From NCBI GenBank assembly GCA_002440665.1, contig DJUX01000004.1, positions 1 through 64,000 on the forward strand: a stretch of DNA of 64,000 nucleotides. The letters run 5' to 3'. Within the stretch, counting starts at the first letter, position 1. Each line of letters opens with the position of its first letter. The position numbers and the translations under genes were made by a program. Positions 36,286 through 45,826 of this stretch are shown in pieces. The notes beneath the pieces are model-generated. The model ran no database searches. It was not told where the DNA came from and was given only the letters and a program-made list of their open reading frames with translations. This DNA comes from Dechloromonas sp. UBA6271 (GTDB lineage: Bacteria > Pseudomonadota > Gammaproteobacteria > Burkholderiales > Rhodocyclaceae).

Positions 36286-37191
36286 TCAGGTGCCATAGAG
36301 AGGCACCAGGTCTGCGATACAGCGGACAAGGAGCGCGGCGTGGATACGCGCTGATTCATGCTCTTGTTGCTGATGCAATGGCGAACCGGGCTCAGAGTAG
36401 CCGACTGGCACGGTTGTAGACTCGATGTAGCCAAAGTACGCAAAGAATTTGATCAGTTGAACAATGCGAGCGTCAGGCGCTTGCGACCAACCACTGCCAA
36501 TGGCGGCGATAGCATCGCGGAACACAACAGTGCGAACTGCCTTTTCGACATCTCGGCCGAGCTGATAGAGATAAAGTAACTCTGCCTTGACGAAAGCTGG
36601 CGGTGGATTGATCACCCGTCCGGGCTGGACGATGAAGTGGCGGAATCGAGGTAGATCAACGTGTCGGATGACAGCGGCGTGATGGGCGACTGTGTGACGT
36701 AGCAGCGCTAGGTCCCGCAGGTGCCAATATTCCTGTGAGGCGATTGGCGTGACGCCAAGCGCCTTGAGGAATACCGCGTTGATCTCGTCGGGATCGATAA
36801 CTCCTGCTGGATCCGTGTCGAGTCGGCGGAATGTGTGATCGGGCGAGCGCGCCTTTGGCTGGCTGCGAAATTCTGCTAGCAGCGGAAAAAGTTGGGCGAT
36901 GTCTGGGTTCTCCGCCATGCGAGCGACTAGGTCGCGGACGAAGTCTTCGAGTGCCACCACGCCGAGAAAAAGACTCAGCGCGGCTAGTGGCTTGTGGAAG
37001 GAGATTGCCGAGGTAAGGGCTTCTCGCCTCTGTTCTGCATTAAGGTCTCCACCGCCGAAATCGGGTACATCAAGCAGACTGAAGGCTTGCATGCTTCGGT
37101 ATACAAATAGGCCCGTTGAGGTTCGGGTGTCGATGGCACTCCATTCACCGACTTGAGCTTCTGGCAGAGGAACTTGTGGGTTAGGTAGCAA
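36286..37191 (-). CDS. Uncharacterised protein with HEPN-like RX4H motif
   Basis: A 301-residue protein, mostly helical, with no membrane segment. The central LALLRHTVAHHAAVIR contains R-X4-H, the RNase-type signature of many HEPN domains, set in a helix as expected. GC and codon use are lower than in the flanking genes, so it looks acquired. The start is uncertain: a TTG at 37191 with AGGGG nine bases upstream is taken, because no good ATG lies before residue 34. It sits alone, not beside a recognisable nucleotidyltransferase partner. HEPN assignment is inference from one motif. Confidence 0.55.
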   Translation of the reverse strand: MLPNPQVPLPEAQVGEWSAIDTRTSTGLFVYRSMQAFSLLDVPDFGGGDLNAEQRREALTSAISFHKPLAALSLFLGVVALEDFVRDLVARMAENPDIAQLFPLLAEFRSQPKARSPDHTFRRLDTDPAGVIDPDEINAVFLKALGVTPIASQEYWHLRDLALLRHTVAHHAAVIRHVDLPRFRHFIVQPGRVINPPPAFVKAELLYLYQLGRDVEKAVRTVVFRDAIAAIGSGWSQAPDARIVQLIKFFAYFGYIESTTVPVGYSEPGSPLHQQQEHESARIHAALLVRCIADLVPLYGT

Positions 37192-37425
37192 CGACTTTGT
37201 CCCCTGAGGCCTAACATGAAGTTGGCTGCATATTTGCAGGGTTTATCGGATTTGTGACAGATGATCTAGCAGCATTCAGCCGTGTAATCCATTCTCACTA
37301 AAAGAAAATTCAAGTTTTGTAAGTCTGTGTACAGTGCTAAACGAACAGGTAAATCCTGCATACGATAAAAAGTGCCATTAGCATTGTACGGCCGCTTTCG
37401 GTCCCTTTTGTCACTCTCCGGTCAT
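37192..37425. other. Low-GC spacer without a recognised gene
   Basis: This stretch upstream of the HEPN-like gene is markedly richer in A/T than the window as a whole. No frame longer than a few dozen codons looks like a gene. It may contain the promoter of the HEPN-like gene. Confidence 0.6.
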
Positions 37426-37591
37426 GGCCGATTCTGTTGAAAAACCAAAAGCCCACATTTTCGGCCGGTTATTCGGGGTCACTTTGGTATTCCAGCGAGC
37501 GAGATCGTTCAATACAGAGCGATTGTGGAGGTAGTTTTTTTGCGGCTTCCGCAACCGTCTCGGAAAACCGAGTTTTTCAACAGAATCTGCC
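37426..37591. repeat. MITE-like element or deleted insertion sequence
   Basis: The left end GGCCGATTCTGTTGAAAAA (37426-37444) and the right end, which reads GGCAGATTCTGTTGAAAAA on the minus strand, are near-identical terminal inverted repeats 166 bases apart overall. The interior is non-coding apart from a 60-codon frame that looks like leftover transposase end. No target duplication is evident. This is the shape of a MITE or of an IS reduced by internal deletion. Confidence 0.7.
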
Positions 37592-37603
37592 AATTGCAGT
37601 CCG

Positions 37604-37662
37604 TGAACACCTGGTCAAGATAACGACAGTTGGTGGTCAGCTCTCATGGGACCAGGTGTTCA
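37604..37662. repeat. Perfect 13-base inverted repeat
   Basis: TGAACACCTGGTC (37604-37616) and its exact complement (37650-37662) are separated by 33 bases. It lies just beyond the MITE-like element. It might be a large stem-loop or a second mobile-element remnant. Confidence 0.6.
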
Positions 37663-37702
37663 ACCCAATCGAGATATCGCTATCTAACGTTCCGGCCATT
37701 GA

Positions 37703-37731
37703 AAAACGGGCCCGCTCGGCGGGCCCGTTTT
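37703..37731. terminator. Bidirectional terminator after the encapsulin operon
   Basis: The 13-base stem AAAACGGGCCCGC pairs with GCGGGCCCGTTTT around a three-base loop, with A- and T-runs on both sides. It lies 18 bases beyond the stop of the cysteine desulfurase gene. Confidence 0.9.
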
Positions 37732-37748
37732 GTTTCCGGCGGCAATGC

Positions 37749-39815
37749 CTAGGCGGCGACCTTGCCCTTGCCGCGCGCCAGGCGCTGCACCACCGACACC
37801 ATCAAGTCGACTTCCTCGCAGGTGTTGTAGAAGGCCAGCGACGGGCGCACCGTGGCTTCGACGCCGAAGCGGCGCAGGATTGGCTGGGCACAATGGTGGC
37901 CGGAGCGCACCGCGATGCCTTCCTGATTCAGCGCCTTGCCGACCTCTTCCGGGTGATAGCCGTTGAGGACGAACGAGGCCACGCTGGCTTTTTCCGCCGC
38001 CGTGCCGATCAGGCGCACACCGGGAATCGAGGAAAGGCCGCGCGTCGCGTAGACCAGCAGGTCATGCTCGTAACGGGCGATGTTTTCGAGGCCGATGCGA
38101 TCCACATAGTCCAGCGCCGCACCAAGGCCCACCGCGTCGGCGATGTTTCCGGTGCCCGCTTCGAACTTGTTGGGCGGCGGCTGGAACAGCGTGCGCTCGA
38201 AGGTGACGTCGGCAATCATGTTGCCGCCGCCCTGCCAGGGAGGCATGCTCTCCAGCAGTTCCTTCTTGCCATAGACGACGCCGATGCCGGTCGGGCCGAA
38301 AATTTTGTGGCCCGAGAAGACGAAGAAGTCGGCATCGAGCGCCTGCACGTTGACCCGCAGGTGCGACACCGACTGCGCGCCATCGACCAGCACGCGAACA
38401 CCGGCCCGATGGGCGATCTCGATAATCTTCTGGATCGGCGTCACGGTACCCAGCGCATTGGAGACTTGCGTCACCGACACCAGCTTGGTCTTGCCGTTGA
38501 ACAGCTTCTGGTATTCGTCGAGCAGGATCTGACCCGAGTCATCCACCGGGATGACGCGAATCTTCGCCCCCTTCTCGGCGGCCAGTTGCTGCCAAGGCAC
38601 GATGTTGGCGTGGTGTTCGAGCAGGGAAACGATGATCTCGTCACCTTCGCCGATGTTCTGCGCCCCCCAGGTCTTGGCGACCAGGTTGATGGCTTCCGTC
38701 GCCCCGCGCACGAAAATGATCTCGTCGGGCGAGTCGGCCCCGATGAAACGCGTCACCTTGTTGCGCGCTGCCTCGTAGGCATCGGTCGCGCGCGCCGCCA
38801 GTTCGTGCGCCGCACGGTGAATATTGGAATTCTCGTGGGCGTAGAAATAGGCGAGACGGTCGATCACCGACTGCGGCTTCTGCGTCGTCGCGGCGTTGTC
38901 GAACCAGACCAGCGGCCGGCCATTGACCCGTTCGTTGAGGATCGGGAAATCGCGGCGGATGGCCGCCACGTCGAACGGCGGACGCGCCGTCGGGCCGATT
39001 TGAGGCACCCTGCCGGCGCTGTCGAGGAAGTAGAAATTGCCAGTATTGGCCGGAGCGGCAGATTGCTCCACCGGTTCGCGACCGCCGGCGATTTCGTCGA
39101 GCAATGCCTTCAGCTCGCCGTCGCCGGGCAGGCCAAAGGTCTGCGCCACGATGCGGTTTTCCGGATCAGCCGGCGCCGTGCTGGCTTGCGTGTACGGACT
39201 GGCCTCGCCGAGGAAATAATACGGCGAACCCGGCACGAAACCTGGCAACTGAGCCGGCAAAGGCGATTCGACCGGCGGCTGTGGCGGCGTGACGCTGGGC
39301 AGCGCAGGCGCATAGGCCTCCGGCACACCGAATTCGCCACCGCCCGACGCGACCGGGTCGACGCCTACTGGAACCGCTGGAGCTACCGGAGCCGCTGGCG
39401 CCGCGCCAGATTGCGTGTACGGACTGGCCTCGCCAAGGAAATAGTACGGCGAGCCCGGCAACGACCCTTCGACCGGCGGTTGCAGCGGCGGCGTGACGCC
39501 GGGCAGCGCCGCCGCATAGGCTTCCGGCACACCGAATTCGCCACCGGCCGACCCGAGCGGGTCGACGCGGTCCGGCAGCGCCGGCAACGGAACGATGCTC
39601 GGCAAAGCGCTGGCGAGGTTGGGCTCCGGCGCCGGTGCGCTGCCCGCGCCCAGCGACGTCGGCAAGGACGCAAAGGACGGTTCGGGCGCACCCGGCAGTG
39701 CCCGGAAGAATTCCGAGGCGAGCCGTCCAAGCGTGGCTTCGTCGGGCAACCCGGGCAACGGCGCGCCGCTGCCCAGTCCCGTTACGCCATTACTTGTAGG
39801 TGTCGGGATAGTCAT
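37749..39815 (-). CDS. Encapsulin-cargo cysteine desulfurase (SufS-like, with disordered loading domain)
   Basis: A 688-residue protein. Residues about 281-688 are a type II (SufS-like) PLP cysteine desulfurase: PLP lysine Lys504 in FSGHKIFGPTG and the persulfide cysteine Cys642 in RSGHHCAQP. Residues 1-280 are a Pro/Ala/Gly-rich, probably disordered leader with a conserved-looking start (LGRLASEFFRALPG). It has two near-copies of a 65-residue unit, each with GEFGVPEAYA and YYFLGEASPYTQ, and a final FYFLD. Such leaders load the enzyme into family 2A encapsulin shells. The ATG at 39815 lies inside the shell gene (26-base overlap), so translation is coupled. It releases sulfane sulfur from cysteine, here inside a compartment. 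Confidence 0.92.
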   Translation of the reverse strand: MTIPTPTSNGVTGLGSGAPLPGLPDEATLGRLASEFFRALPGAPEPSFASLPTSLGAGSAPAPEPNLASALPSIVPLPALPDRVDPLGSAGGEFGVPEAYAAALPGVTPPLQPPVEGSLPGSPYYFLGEASPYTQSGAAPAAPVAPAVPVGVDPVASGGGEFGVPEAYAPALPSVTPPQPPVESPLPAQLPGFVPGSPYYFLGEASPYTQASTAPADPENRIVAQTFGLPGDGELKALLDEIAGGREPVEQSAAPANTGNFYFLDSAGRVPQIGPTARPPFDVAAIRRDFPILNERVNGRPLVWFDNAATTQKPQSVIDRLAYFYAHENSNIHRAAHELAARATDAYEAARNKVTRFIGADSPDEIIFVRGATEAINLVAKTWGAQNIGEGDEIIVSLLEHHANIVPWQQLAAEKGAKIRVIPVDDSGQILLDEYQKLFNGKTKLVSVTQVSNALGTVTPIQKIIEIAHRAGVRVLVDGAQSVSHLRVNVQALDADFFVFSGHKIFGPTGIGVVYGKKELLESMPPWQGGGNMIADVTFERTLFQPPPNKFEAGTGNIADAVGLGAALDYVDRIGLENIARYEHDLLVYATRGLSSIPGVRLIGTAAEKASVASFVLNGYHPEEVGKALNQEGIAVRSGHHCAQPILRRFGVEATVRPSLAFYNTCEEVDLMVSVVQRLARGKGKVAA
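39168..39566 (-). repeat. Tandem coding repeat in the cargo-loading leader
   Basis: Two units of about 65 codons (39366-39566 and 39168-39362) share VDP, GGGEFGVPEAYA, ALP-VTPP, PPVE, PGSPYYFLGEASPYTQ at protein level and long identical DNA stretches. The near identity suggests recent duplication. Confidence 0.85.
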
Positions 39816-40719
39816 GGTACTTGCCGATCTCCACGTCTTCGAGGACTGCAATCGCATCCGGCACCAGCACGGCCAGCGAGCAATACAGCGAAATCAGGTA
39901 GGACGCGATGGCGTTGCGGTTGATGCCCATGAAGCGCACCGACAGACCCGGGCTCTGTTCGCCGGCCAGCCCCGGCTGGAACAGGCCGACCACGCCCTGG
40001 CGCTTTTCGCCGACGCGCAGCAGGATGATGCTGGTCTTGCCACCATCGACCGGCAGCTTGTCCGACGGCACCAGCGGAATGCCGCGCCAGGTCAGGAACT
40101 GGGCGCCGAACAGCGAAACCGTCGGCGGCGGCACGCCGCGGCGGGTGCATTCGCGGCCGAAGGCGGCGATCGCCAGCGGGTGGGCGAGGAAGAAGGCGGG
40201 TTCTTTCCAGACCTTGGTCAGCAGGTCGTCGAGGTCGTCCGGGGTCGGCGCGCCGGTCAGCGTTGAAATGCGCTGCTCGTCGGCGACATTGGCCAGCAGG
40301 CCGTAATCCGGGTTGTTGATCAGTTCGGCTTCCTGACGCTCCTTGATGGTTTCGATGGTCAGGCGCAGCTGTTCCTTGATCTGGTCGTGCGGGCTGCTGT
40401 ATAGATCGGAAATGCGGGTGTGGACGTCGAGGATGGTGGAGACGGCGTTGAGGAAATACTCGCGCGGCGCCTCGTCGTAATCGACGTAGGTTTGCGGCAA
40501 CTCGGACTCGTCGCGCTGGGCGCAGGCGACGCGCACATCGCGCGGATTCTTGACCTGGTTCAGGCGATAGATACCGGCTTCGACCGGCAGCCATTGCAGC
40601 AGGTGCACCAGCCAGCGCGGGCTGATGGTCGACAGTTGCGCCGTGGTCTTGGTTGCATTCGCCAACTGCCGGGCGGCGACATCGCTCAGGGCAGTATTGG
40701 CTTCGTGGTTTGTTGCCAT
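39790..40719 (-). CDS. Family 2A encapsulin shell protein (SrpI-like)
   Basis: A 309-residue HK97-fold shell protein of the SrpI/MMPI type. It starts with ANHEANTALSDVAARQLANATKT and continues with ISPRWLVHLLQWLPVEAGIYRLN, EREYFLNAVSTILDVHTRISDLYS-like text and a C-terminal RFMGINRNAIASYLISLYCSLA. No cyclic-nucleotide-binding insert is present, which places it in 2A, not 2B. AAGGAG precedes the ATG. It self-assembles into an icosahedral compartment that encloses the desulfurase encoded next. The family was first tied to sulfur starvation (srpI). It lies downstream of cysK, epsC and xre. Confidence 0.93.
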   Translation of the reverse strand: MATNHEANTALSDVAARQLANATKTTAQLSTISPRWLVHLLQWLPVEAGIYRLNQVKNPRDVRVACAQRDESELPQTYVDYDEAPREYFLNAVSTILDVHTRISDLYSSPHDQIKEQLRLTIETIKERQEAELINNPDYGLLANVADEQRISTLTGAPTPDDLDDLLTKVWKEPAFFLAHPLAIAAFGRECTRRGVPPPTVSLFGAQFLTWRGIPLVPSDKLPVDGGKTSIILLRVGEKRQGVVGLFQPGLAGEQSPGLSVRFMGINRNAIASYLISLYCSLAVLVPDAIAVLEDVEIGKYHDYPDTYK

Positions 40720-40801
40720 GTTGAACTCCTTGGATCAGGAATGAAAATAGTTATAAGCAAATTGACTTTGCATTGTCGTGAACGGCCCCGCCGGCTTCAA
40801 C

Positions 40802-40815
40802 ATGCTATAGCCACC
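40802..40815. promoter_or_regulatory. CTATAGCCACC box before the encapsulin gene
   Basis: ATGCTATAGCCACC lies about 89 bases before the encapsulin start. The same word occurs at the same distance before the rhodanese gene. A GCTTATAAC element (40750-40758) lies between this box and the start codon. Confidence 0.5.
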
Positions 40816-40825
40816 AAAACACCGC

Positions 40826-41053
40826 TCACGCCGCCTGCTGCTCGCAGTGCGAGAGCAGGCGCGACAGGCTGATCTCCAGCGCAGCAGCCAGCTTGGCGAC
40901 GGTCGCCAGCGAGGGAATGACCTTGCCGCGCTCGACCTCGCCGAGGTAGGAACGATTGAGGTCGGCCTTCTCGGCCAGCAATTCCTGCGACCAGCCCTGC
41001 GCCTCGCGCAAGTGACGAACCGCCGCCCCAAAACTGTTGATCAGCTCGGTCAC
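40826..41053 (-). CDS. XRE-family helix-turn-helix regulator
   Basis: A 75-residue Cro/CI-type protein that is a single HTH domain (LREAQGWSQELLAEKADLNRSYLGEVERG). It starts at GTG overlapping the epsC stop. It is the last gene of the cysK-epsC part and directly precedes the encapsulin promoter region. It is a good candidate for local control of the shell genes. The binding site is unproven. Confidence 0.88.
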   Translation of the reverse strand: MTELINSFGAAVRHLREAQGWSQELLAEKADLNRSYLGEVERGKVIPSLATVAKLAAALEISLSRLLSHCEQQAA

Positions 41054-42011
41054 TGGGAAATCCGCCCGGCGCCGCCGGGGTCATGCTGCAGGCTGGCCTG
41101 CGAGACGTTGCTGCCTGCCGGCACGCTGCGCGTCAGCCAGACATTGCCGCCGATGCTCGACCCGCGGCCGATGGTGATGCGCCCGAGGATGGTGGCGCCG
41201 GCATAGACGACGACTTCGTCTTCAAGGATCGGATGGCGCGGCGTGCCCTTTTCCAGCGCCCCGTTTTCATCCTGCGTGAAGCGCTTGGCGCCCAGCGTCA
41301 CGGCCTGGTAAAGCCGGACATGCTTGCCGATGACGGTGGTTTCGCCGATGACGACACCGGTCCCATGATCGATGAAAAAGCCCTCGCCGATCTGCGCCCC
41401 CGGATGGATGTCGATGCCGGTCGCCGAGTGGGCGATTTCCGCGAGAATGCGGGCGATCAGCGGCACACCCAGCACATACAGCGTGTGGGCCAGCCGGTAA
41501 TGAATCACCGCCAGAATCCCGGGGTAGCAGAGCAAGACCTCGTCGACGCTGCGCGCCGCGGGGTCGCCCTGATAGGCGGCCAGGACGTCGGTATCGAGCA
41601 GGCCGCGCAGCGTCGGCAGCTGGCGGGCGAAGGCCTGGACGATCTCGGCCGCATGCGCCTCGACGCCCTCCTTCTCCTCGCATTGCAGCCGGCGGTTGTA
41701 GCCGAGTTCGAGCTGCACTTGCAGGAAGAGTGCGTTCAGGGCCTTGTCCAGCGTATGCCCGACGTAGAAATTCTCGCCTTCCTGGTGCAGGTCCGGCGGA
41801 CCCAGGCGCATCGGGAACAAGGCGCCGCACAAGGCCTCGGCGATCTCCTTCAGCGCCTCGCGCGAGGGAAACTCGCGCACCGCGAACTCCAGGCTGCGCT
41901 GCTGCGCCGCCCGCCAGCGATCGCGCGCGGCGTGCAAGTCGGCGACGATCTCCTTGACGCCCCAGCCGCCGATCTGCTCGTAGGCCGGTGAGGCATGGGC
42001 CACGGGATGGT

Positions 42012-42015
<4 letters not shown>
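41050..42015 (-). CDS. epsC: Serine O-acetyltransferase, EpsC type
   Basis: A 321-residue acetyltransferase making O-acetylserine for cysteine synthesis. The long N-terminal helical region is followed by the left-handed beta helix with HSATGIDIHPGAQIGEGFF and DHGTGVVIGETTVIG. The His and Asp of the active site are in these segments. The length and N-terminus fit the EpsC group rather than E. coli CysE. It overlaps cysK and xre by four bases on each side, so the operon is tightly coupled. The product feeds cysK next door. Confidence 0.93.
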
Positions 42016-42989
<974 letters not shown>

Positions 42990-43004
42990 GTTGTTCTCCC
43001 TGAA

Positions 43005-43523
43005 TCAGTCCTGAACCCACGGCAGGCCCGAATGACGCCAGCCGTTGAAGGCGCCGCGCCGCTGCTGCTCGTCGAGATCGCCCTCGAAACCTTCGAGAAT
43101 GTTGAATACGTTGGTGAACCCGGCCTTGGCCGCCGCTTCGGCGGCGGCAGCCGAACGCTTGCCGCTGCGACAGAGCAGGAGAATGGTGTCGCCCTTGCCG
43201 GCCTTGGCTTCCAGTTCCCTGGTGAAACGCGGGTTGCGCGACAGCGACAGGCCGGTCATCCAGGCGACGTGTTTGGTTTCCGGCACGTGGCCGACGAACT
43301 TGCGCTCCTCGGCGGTGCGCACATCGACCAGCACAGCTTCGCCGCGGGTGTGCAAGGCCCAGGCATCCTGCGGGGAAACGCTGCCGGCATAGGGCAGACC
43401 TTCCTGCGCCGCCTTGTGCCGGGCATTGTCGAGAATCGGCGAGGTGACGGCGGCAAAGCCATCCTCGGCGAAGACTGCTGCAACCGCCGAGGGCTTCTGG
43501 ATATCGACTACGAGATCGGACAT
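43005..43523 (-). CDS. Rhodanese-domain sulfurtransferase
   Basis: A 172-residue protein with a single rhodanese domain. The active loop is CRSGKRS. A helical lead (about 1-45) ends in GLPYAGSVSPQDAW and the last residues are GWRHSGLPWVQD, as in the rhodanese at 17.7 kb. AGGA precedes the ATG. It starts the operon with cysK, epsC and the regulator. Rhodaneses often travel with family 2A encapsulins and could take sulfane sulfur from the cargo. Confidence 0.9.
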   Translation of the reverse strand: MSDLVVDIQKPSAVAAVFAEDGFAAVTSPILDNARHKAAQEGLPYAGSVSPQDAWALHTRGEAVLVDVRTAEERKFVGHVPETKHVAWMTGLSLSRNPRFTRELEAKAGKGDTILLLCRSGKRSAAAAEAAAKAGFTNVFNILEGFEGDLDEQQRRGAFNGWRHSGLPWVQD

Positions 43524-43605
43524 GGGGCTTCCTTTCACATCTGGGCCGCCGGCGCATTTGCCCGCTGGCATGGGTTGGGTGGCACCACCGCCGAACGGCC
43601 AGCGG

Positions 43606-43617
43606 TGTCTGTAGCCA
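43606..43617. promoter_or_regulatory. CTATAGCCACC-like box before the rhodanese operon
   Basis: TGTCTGTAGCCACC lies about 89 bases before the rhodanese start. It differs by few bases from the box before encapsulin and from the perfect dyad at 43695-43706. Confidence 0.45.
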
Positions 43618-43694
43618 CCAATTTATTCCCCATACCTCATGCCAAGAACGAATAAAAATTCAGATCGATATAACAATTTGCGCAATATCGTTGT

Positions 43695-43706
43695 TGGCTA
43701 TAGCCA
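43695..43706. promoter_or_regulatory. Perfect dyad TGGCTATAGCCA
   Basis: A 12-base palindrome in the gap between the FadL-type gene and the rhodanese gene, 88 bases upstream of the weaker copy. It is the best match of the three boxes and may be the main operator of the encapsulin-linked genes. Confidence 0.5.
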
Positions 43707-43717
43707 CCTGCCCGCGC

Positions 43718-44968
43718 TTAGAATTTCCAGCCATAAGCAACGCCGAAGATGTCCTCGGACAGATCGATATTCGCCTCGCCGCCGCCGTAGGCCAGCGGAA
43801 TCGAACCCGAGCCATTGACCGTTTTCTTGAAGGCATGGGTATAAGCGACGCTCAATTCGCCGCTCTTGCTCAGGTTCCAGGTGGCGCCCAGGCTCAGGTG
43901 ATCCTGCACGACGCCCGGGGCGAGGATATTGAGGAAGGTCTGATCGGTCGGGATCGGCTGGGTGGCATGGCTGTAGCCACCGCGCAGCGTCCACTCGGCG
44001 ATGTCGTAGCTGACGCCGAGCTTGGCGACCGTCACGTCCTTCCAGCCGAAGCCGGGGCCGTTTGACGAGCCGAAGGGATTGCCCGAAAACACGTTGCCGA
44101 TCGGGTTGCCGACCGACTGGATGTCGCTGTATTGAATGCGCTGCACATCGGCGGCCAGCGTCAGCGCCGAGGTCGCCTTCCAGGCCAGGCCGACGCCGAA
44201 GTTGGACGGAATATCGAAACCGCCTTGTTCGGCGAACAGGCCCTGGTATTTGTCCAACTTGCCGGTCCACGTCTTGGACGCCCAGGTCGCGCCGAGGGTC
44301 AGGTCGGGCGTCAGCTTGCCGGTATAGCCGAGACGAAAGCCCCAGCCGGTCGAAGAGTCGGTGCCGCGATTGGTGAAATTGCCCGGCGCGGCGGAGGCGA
44401 CGGCGAACGGCTGGATGCCTTCGGCCTTGAAGCGCTGGTAGGAGAAATTGACCGCCAGCCCGAGCGCGTGGTTCTCGTTGAGCTTCCAGGCGATCGACGG
44501 CGACACGAATAGTTGTTCGAGATTGACGCCGGCCGACCCGCTGGCGCCGAAGGCGCGGAAAGGATTGCTGCCGTAATCGGTATTCATGCCGCCGTTGCCG
44601 TAGACCGCGACACCCGCCGCGATCTGCGGATTGACCTGCTGCACGTAGCCGATTTCCGGGATGAAGAAATTCTGGGTGTCGTTGCCGTCGTAGCTGCCGT
44701 TGAGACCGGCGCCGTTGCCGGCGATTTCGGCGTTGCGGTTGGGGCGAAACCAGGTCAGGCCGACGTCGACGCGATTGCCGACGAAGGCGGTACCGGCCGG
44801 ATTGGTGGCTGCCGCCAGCCCGTCCTGCGGCAGCGCGATGCCGGTCCCGGCCAGGCCTTGCGCCTTGACGCCGTAGGCATGCGAGAGATAACCGTTGGTG
44901 GCGAGCGCCAGTCCGGGCGCGAGGATGGCCGGCAGAACGGCGGCGTGAATGAGTTGGCGAATGCGCAT
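43718..44968 (-). CDS. FadL/OmpP1-family outer-membrane transporter
   Basis: A 416-residue outer-membrane barrel. The signal peptide ends at GLALA and the mature N-terminus has TNGYLSHAYGVKAQGLAG, the hatch region with the NPA box (AATNPAG) of FadL proteins. Alternating beta strands end in the terminal aromatic KF. The start at 44968 follows GGGG. It would admit hydrophobic compounds. Location within sulfur genes suggests a sulfur-containing substrate, but this is only context. Confidence 0.9.
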   Translation of the reverse strand: MRIRQLIHAAVLPAILAPGLALATNGYLSHAYGVKAQGLAGTGIALPQDGLAAATNPAGTAFVGNRVDVGLTWFRPNRNAEIAGNGAGLNGSYDGNDTQNFFIPEIGYVQQVNPQIAAGVAVYGNGGMNTDYGSNPFRAFGASGSAGVNLEQLFVSPSIAWKLNENHALGLAVNFSYQRFKAEGIQPFAVASAAPGNFTNRGTDSSTGWGFRLGYTGKLTPDLTLGATWASKTWTGKLDKYQGLFAEQGGFDIPSNFGVGLAWKATSALTLAADVQRIQYSDIQSVGNPIGNVFSGNPFGSSNGPGFGWKDVTVAKLGVSYDIAEWTLRGGYSHATQPIPTDQTFLNILAPGVVQDHLSLGATWNLSKSGELSVAYTHAFKKTVNGSGSIPLAYGGGEANIDLSEDIFGVAYGWKF

Positions 44969-45276
44969 GGGAACCCCGAATGTTTCCTGTCGTTTGAATG
45001 GAGGCGCCAGCCTAAGCAGGCGGCTGCGCAAACCCAACGACGCGCTTCTTCGATGCTTATTCCCCGGGAATCGATGACCCGTTTGCTGCGGTCGACATAT
45101 CGAAATAGCCAAAAATTCTTTGTCGACCGCAGCAGGCCGCCGCACAATGGCCCGACACCGCCGGATTTAATCGATAACTTGCCAGGGCGGACGACAAATA
45201 CTGGCTAAAGCGTCGCTCGCTCCACATCCCCGGGAGCCGGCCTCGCCGGACTCACCGGGGAGCAAGGAGCAAAGAC
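44969..45276. other. Divergent intergenic region with paired GTCGAC repeats
   Basis: A 308-base gap between the FadL-type gene (minus) and a small plus-strand gene. It holds two oppositely oriented GTCGAC repeats and no convincing gene. GATAACTTGCC and CAAATACTGGC near 45175-45205 are possible promoter parts for the small gene. Confidence 0.5.
45087..45131. repeat. Dispersed GTCGAC repeat, inverted pair
   Basis: TGCGGTCGAC (45087-45096) and GTCGACCGCA (45122-45131) face each other across 25 bases, forming a perfect 10-base stem. AATAGCCAAAAA sits between them. Each arm has the core of the dispersed repeat. Confidence 0.7.
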
Positions 45277-45459
45277 ATGGTTCTCACCCTCGAACTGCCG
45301 ATCCGGCACATTTCCCCCGACCCGCTTTCCGCCTACGAAACCCGCTTCGGCGCCCTGCCCGCCTGGCTCGACGAGATCGACGCCGGCGAAGCGCGGGCCT
45401 TGGCGCGCCTGGCGCTGCGCCGCGGCGCCCCGCTCTGCCCCGCCGATCATCTGTCCTGA
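45277..45459 (+). CDS. 60-residue hypothetical protein
   Basis: A small soluble protein with AAGGAG before the ATG. It starts with MVLTLELPIRHISPDPLSAY and has an Arg/Ala-rich helical C-terminus. Codon use matches neighbours. It is convergent with the DUF2325 gene. No family is recognised; the good ribosome site supports it as real. Confidence 0.55.
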   Translation: MVLTLELPIRHISPDPLSAYETRFGALPAWLDEIDAGEARALARLALRRGAPLCPADHLS

Positions 45460-45464
45460 ACGAA

Positions 45465-45746
45465 TCAGCCCGTGACGCAGGCCAGCGCGCTGCTCAGCTG
45501 GCCGACGCTGCGCTTGCTGAAGACGACTGGCACCGACATGGCGTCGGCCACCCGGCGAATCTTCCGGGCCAGCCCGTGGCTGACCTGGTCGACCATGACG
45601 ACCACGACCCGGGTATCCACCGGAATCGGCCGGTGCGCCTCGCTCTGGTTGCGCCCGCTCCAGTGGCGCACCGGCACGAAGCCCTGCTGCGCCAGGAATT
45701 CCTTGTACGGCCCGACCCGGTCACCTCCAACGATCAGCGCTGCCAT
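45465..45746 (-). CDS. DUF2325 protein
   Basis: A 93-residue Rossmann-like protein of the DUF2325 family, with LIVGGDRVGPYKEFLAQQGF, VVVVMVDQVSHGLARKIRR and VPVVFSKRSVGQL. These proteins often occur near nitrogen-fixation, redox or sulfur genes and have no settled function. Two tandem ATAAG(T/C) words lie about 85-100 bases upstream. Confidence 0.85.
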   Translation of the reverse strand: MAALIVGGDRVGPYKEFLAQQGFVPVRHWSGRNQSEAHRPIPVDTRVVVVMVDQVSHGLARKIRRVADAMSVPVVFSKRSVGQLSSALACVTG

Positions 45747-45826
45747 GATGCGTCCTCCACGATGTCAATGCTGAAAATCTAAAGGCTGGCCGCCGCGCCA
45801 GGAACGACGCAGTTATTTGAAGGACA

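Noticed and set aside
39168..39566. Possible CRISPR-like or minisatellite array
   Set aside because: There are only two long units, they keep the reading frame, and they encode the cargo leader. No spacers.
37437..39923. An 828-codon plus-strand frame opposite the desulfurase gene
   Set aside because: It is antisense to a gene with clear catalytic motifs. Arg-rich low-complexity text, no start signal.
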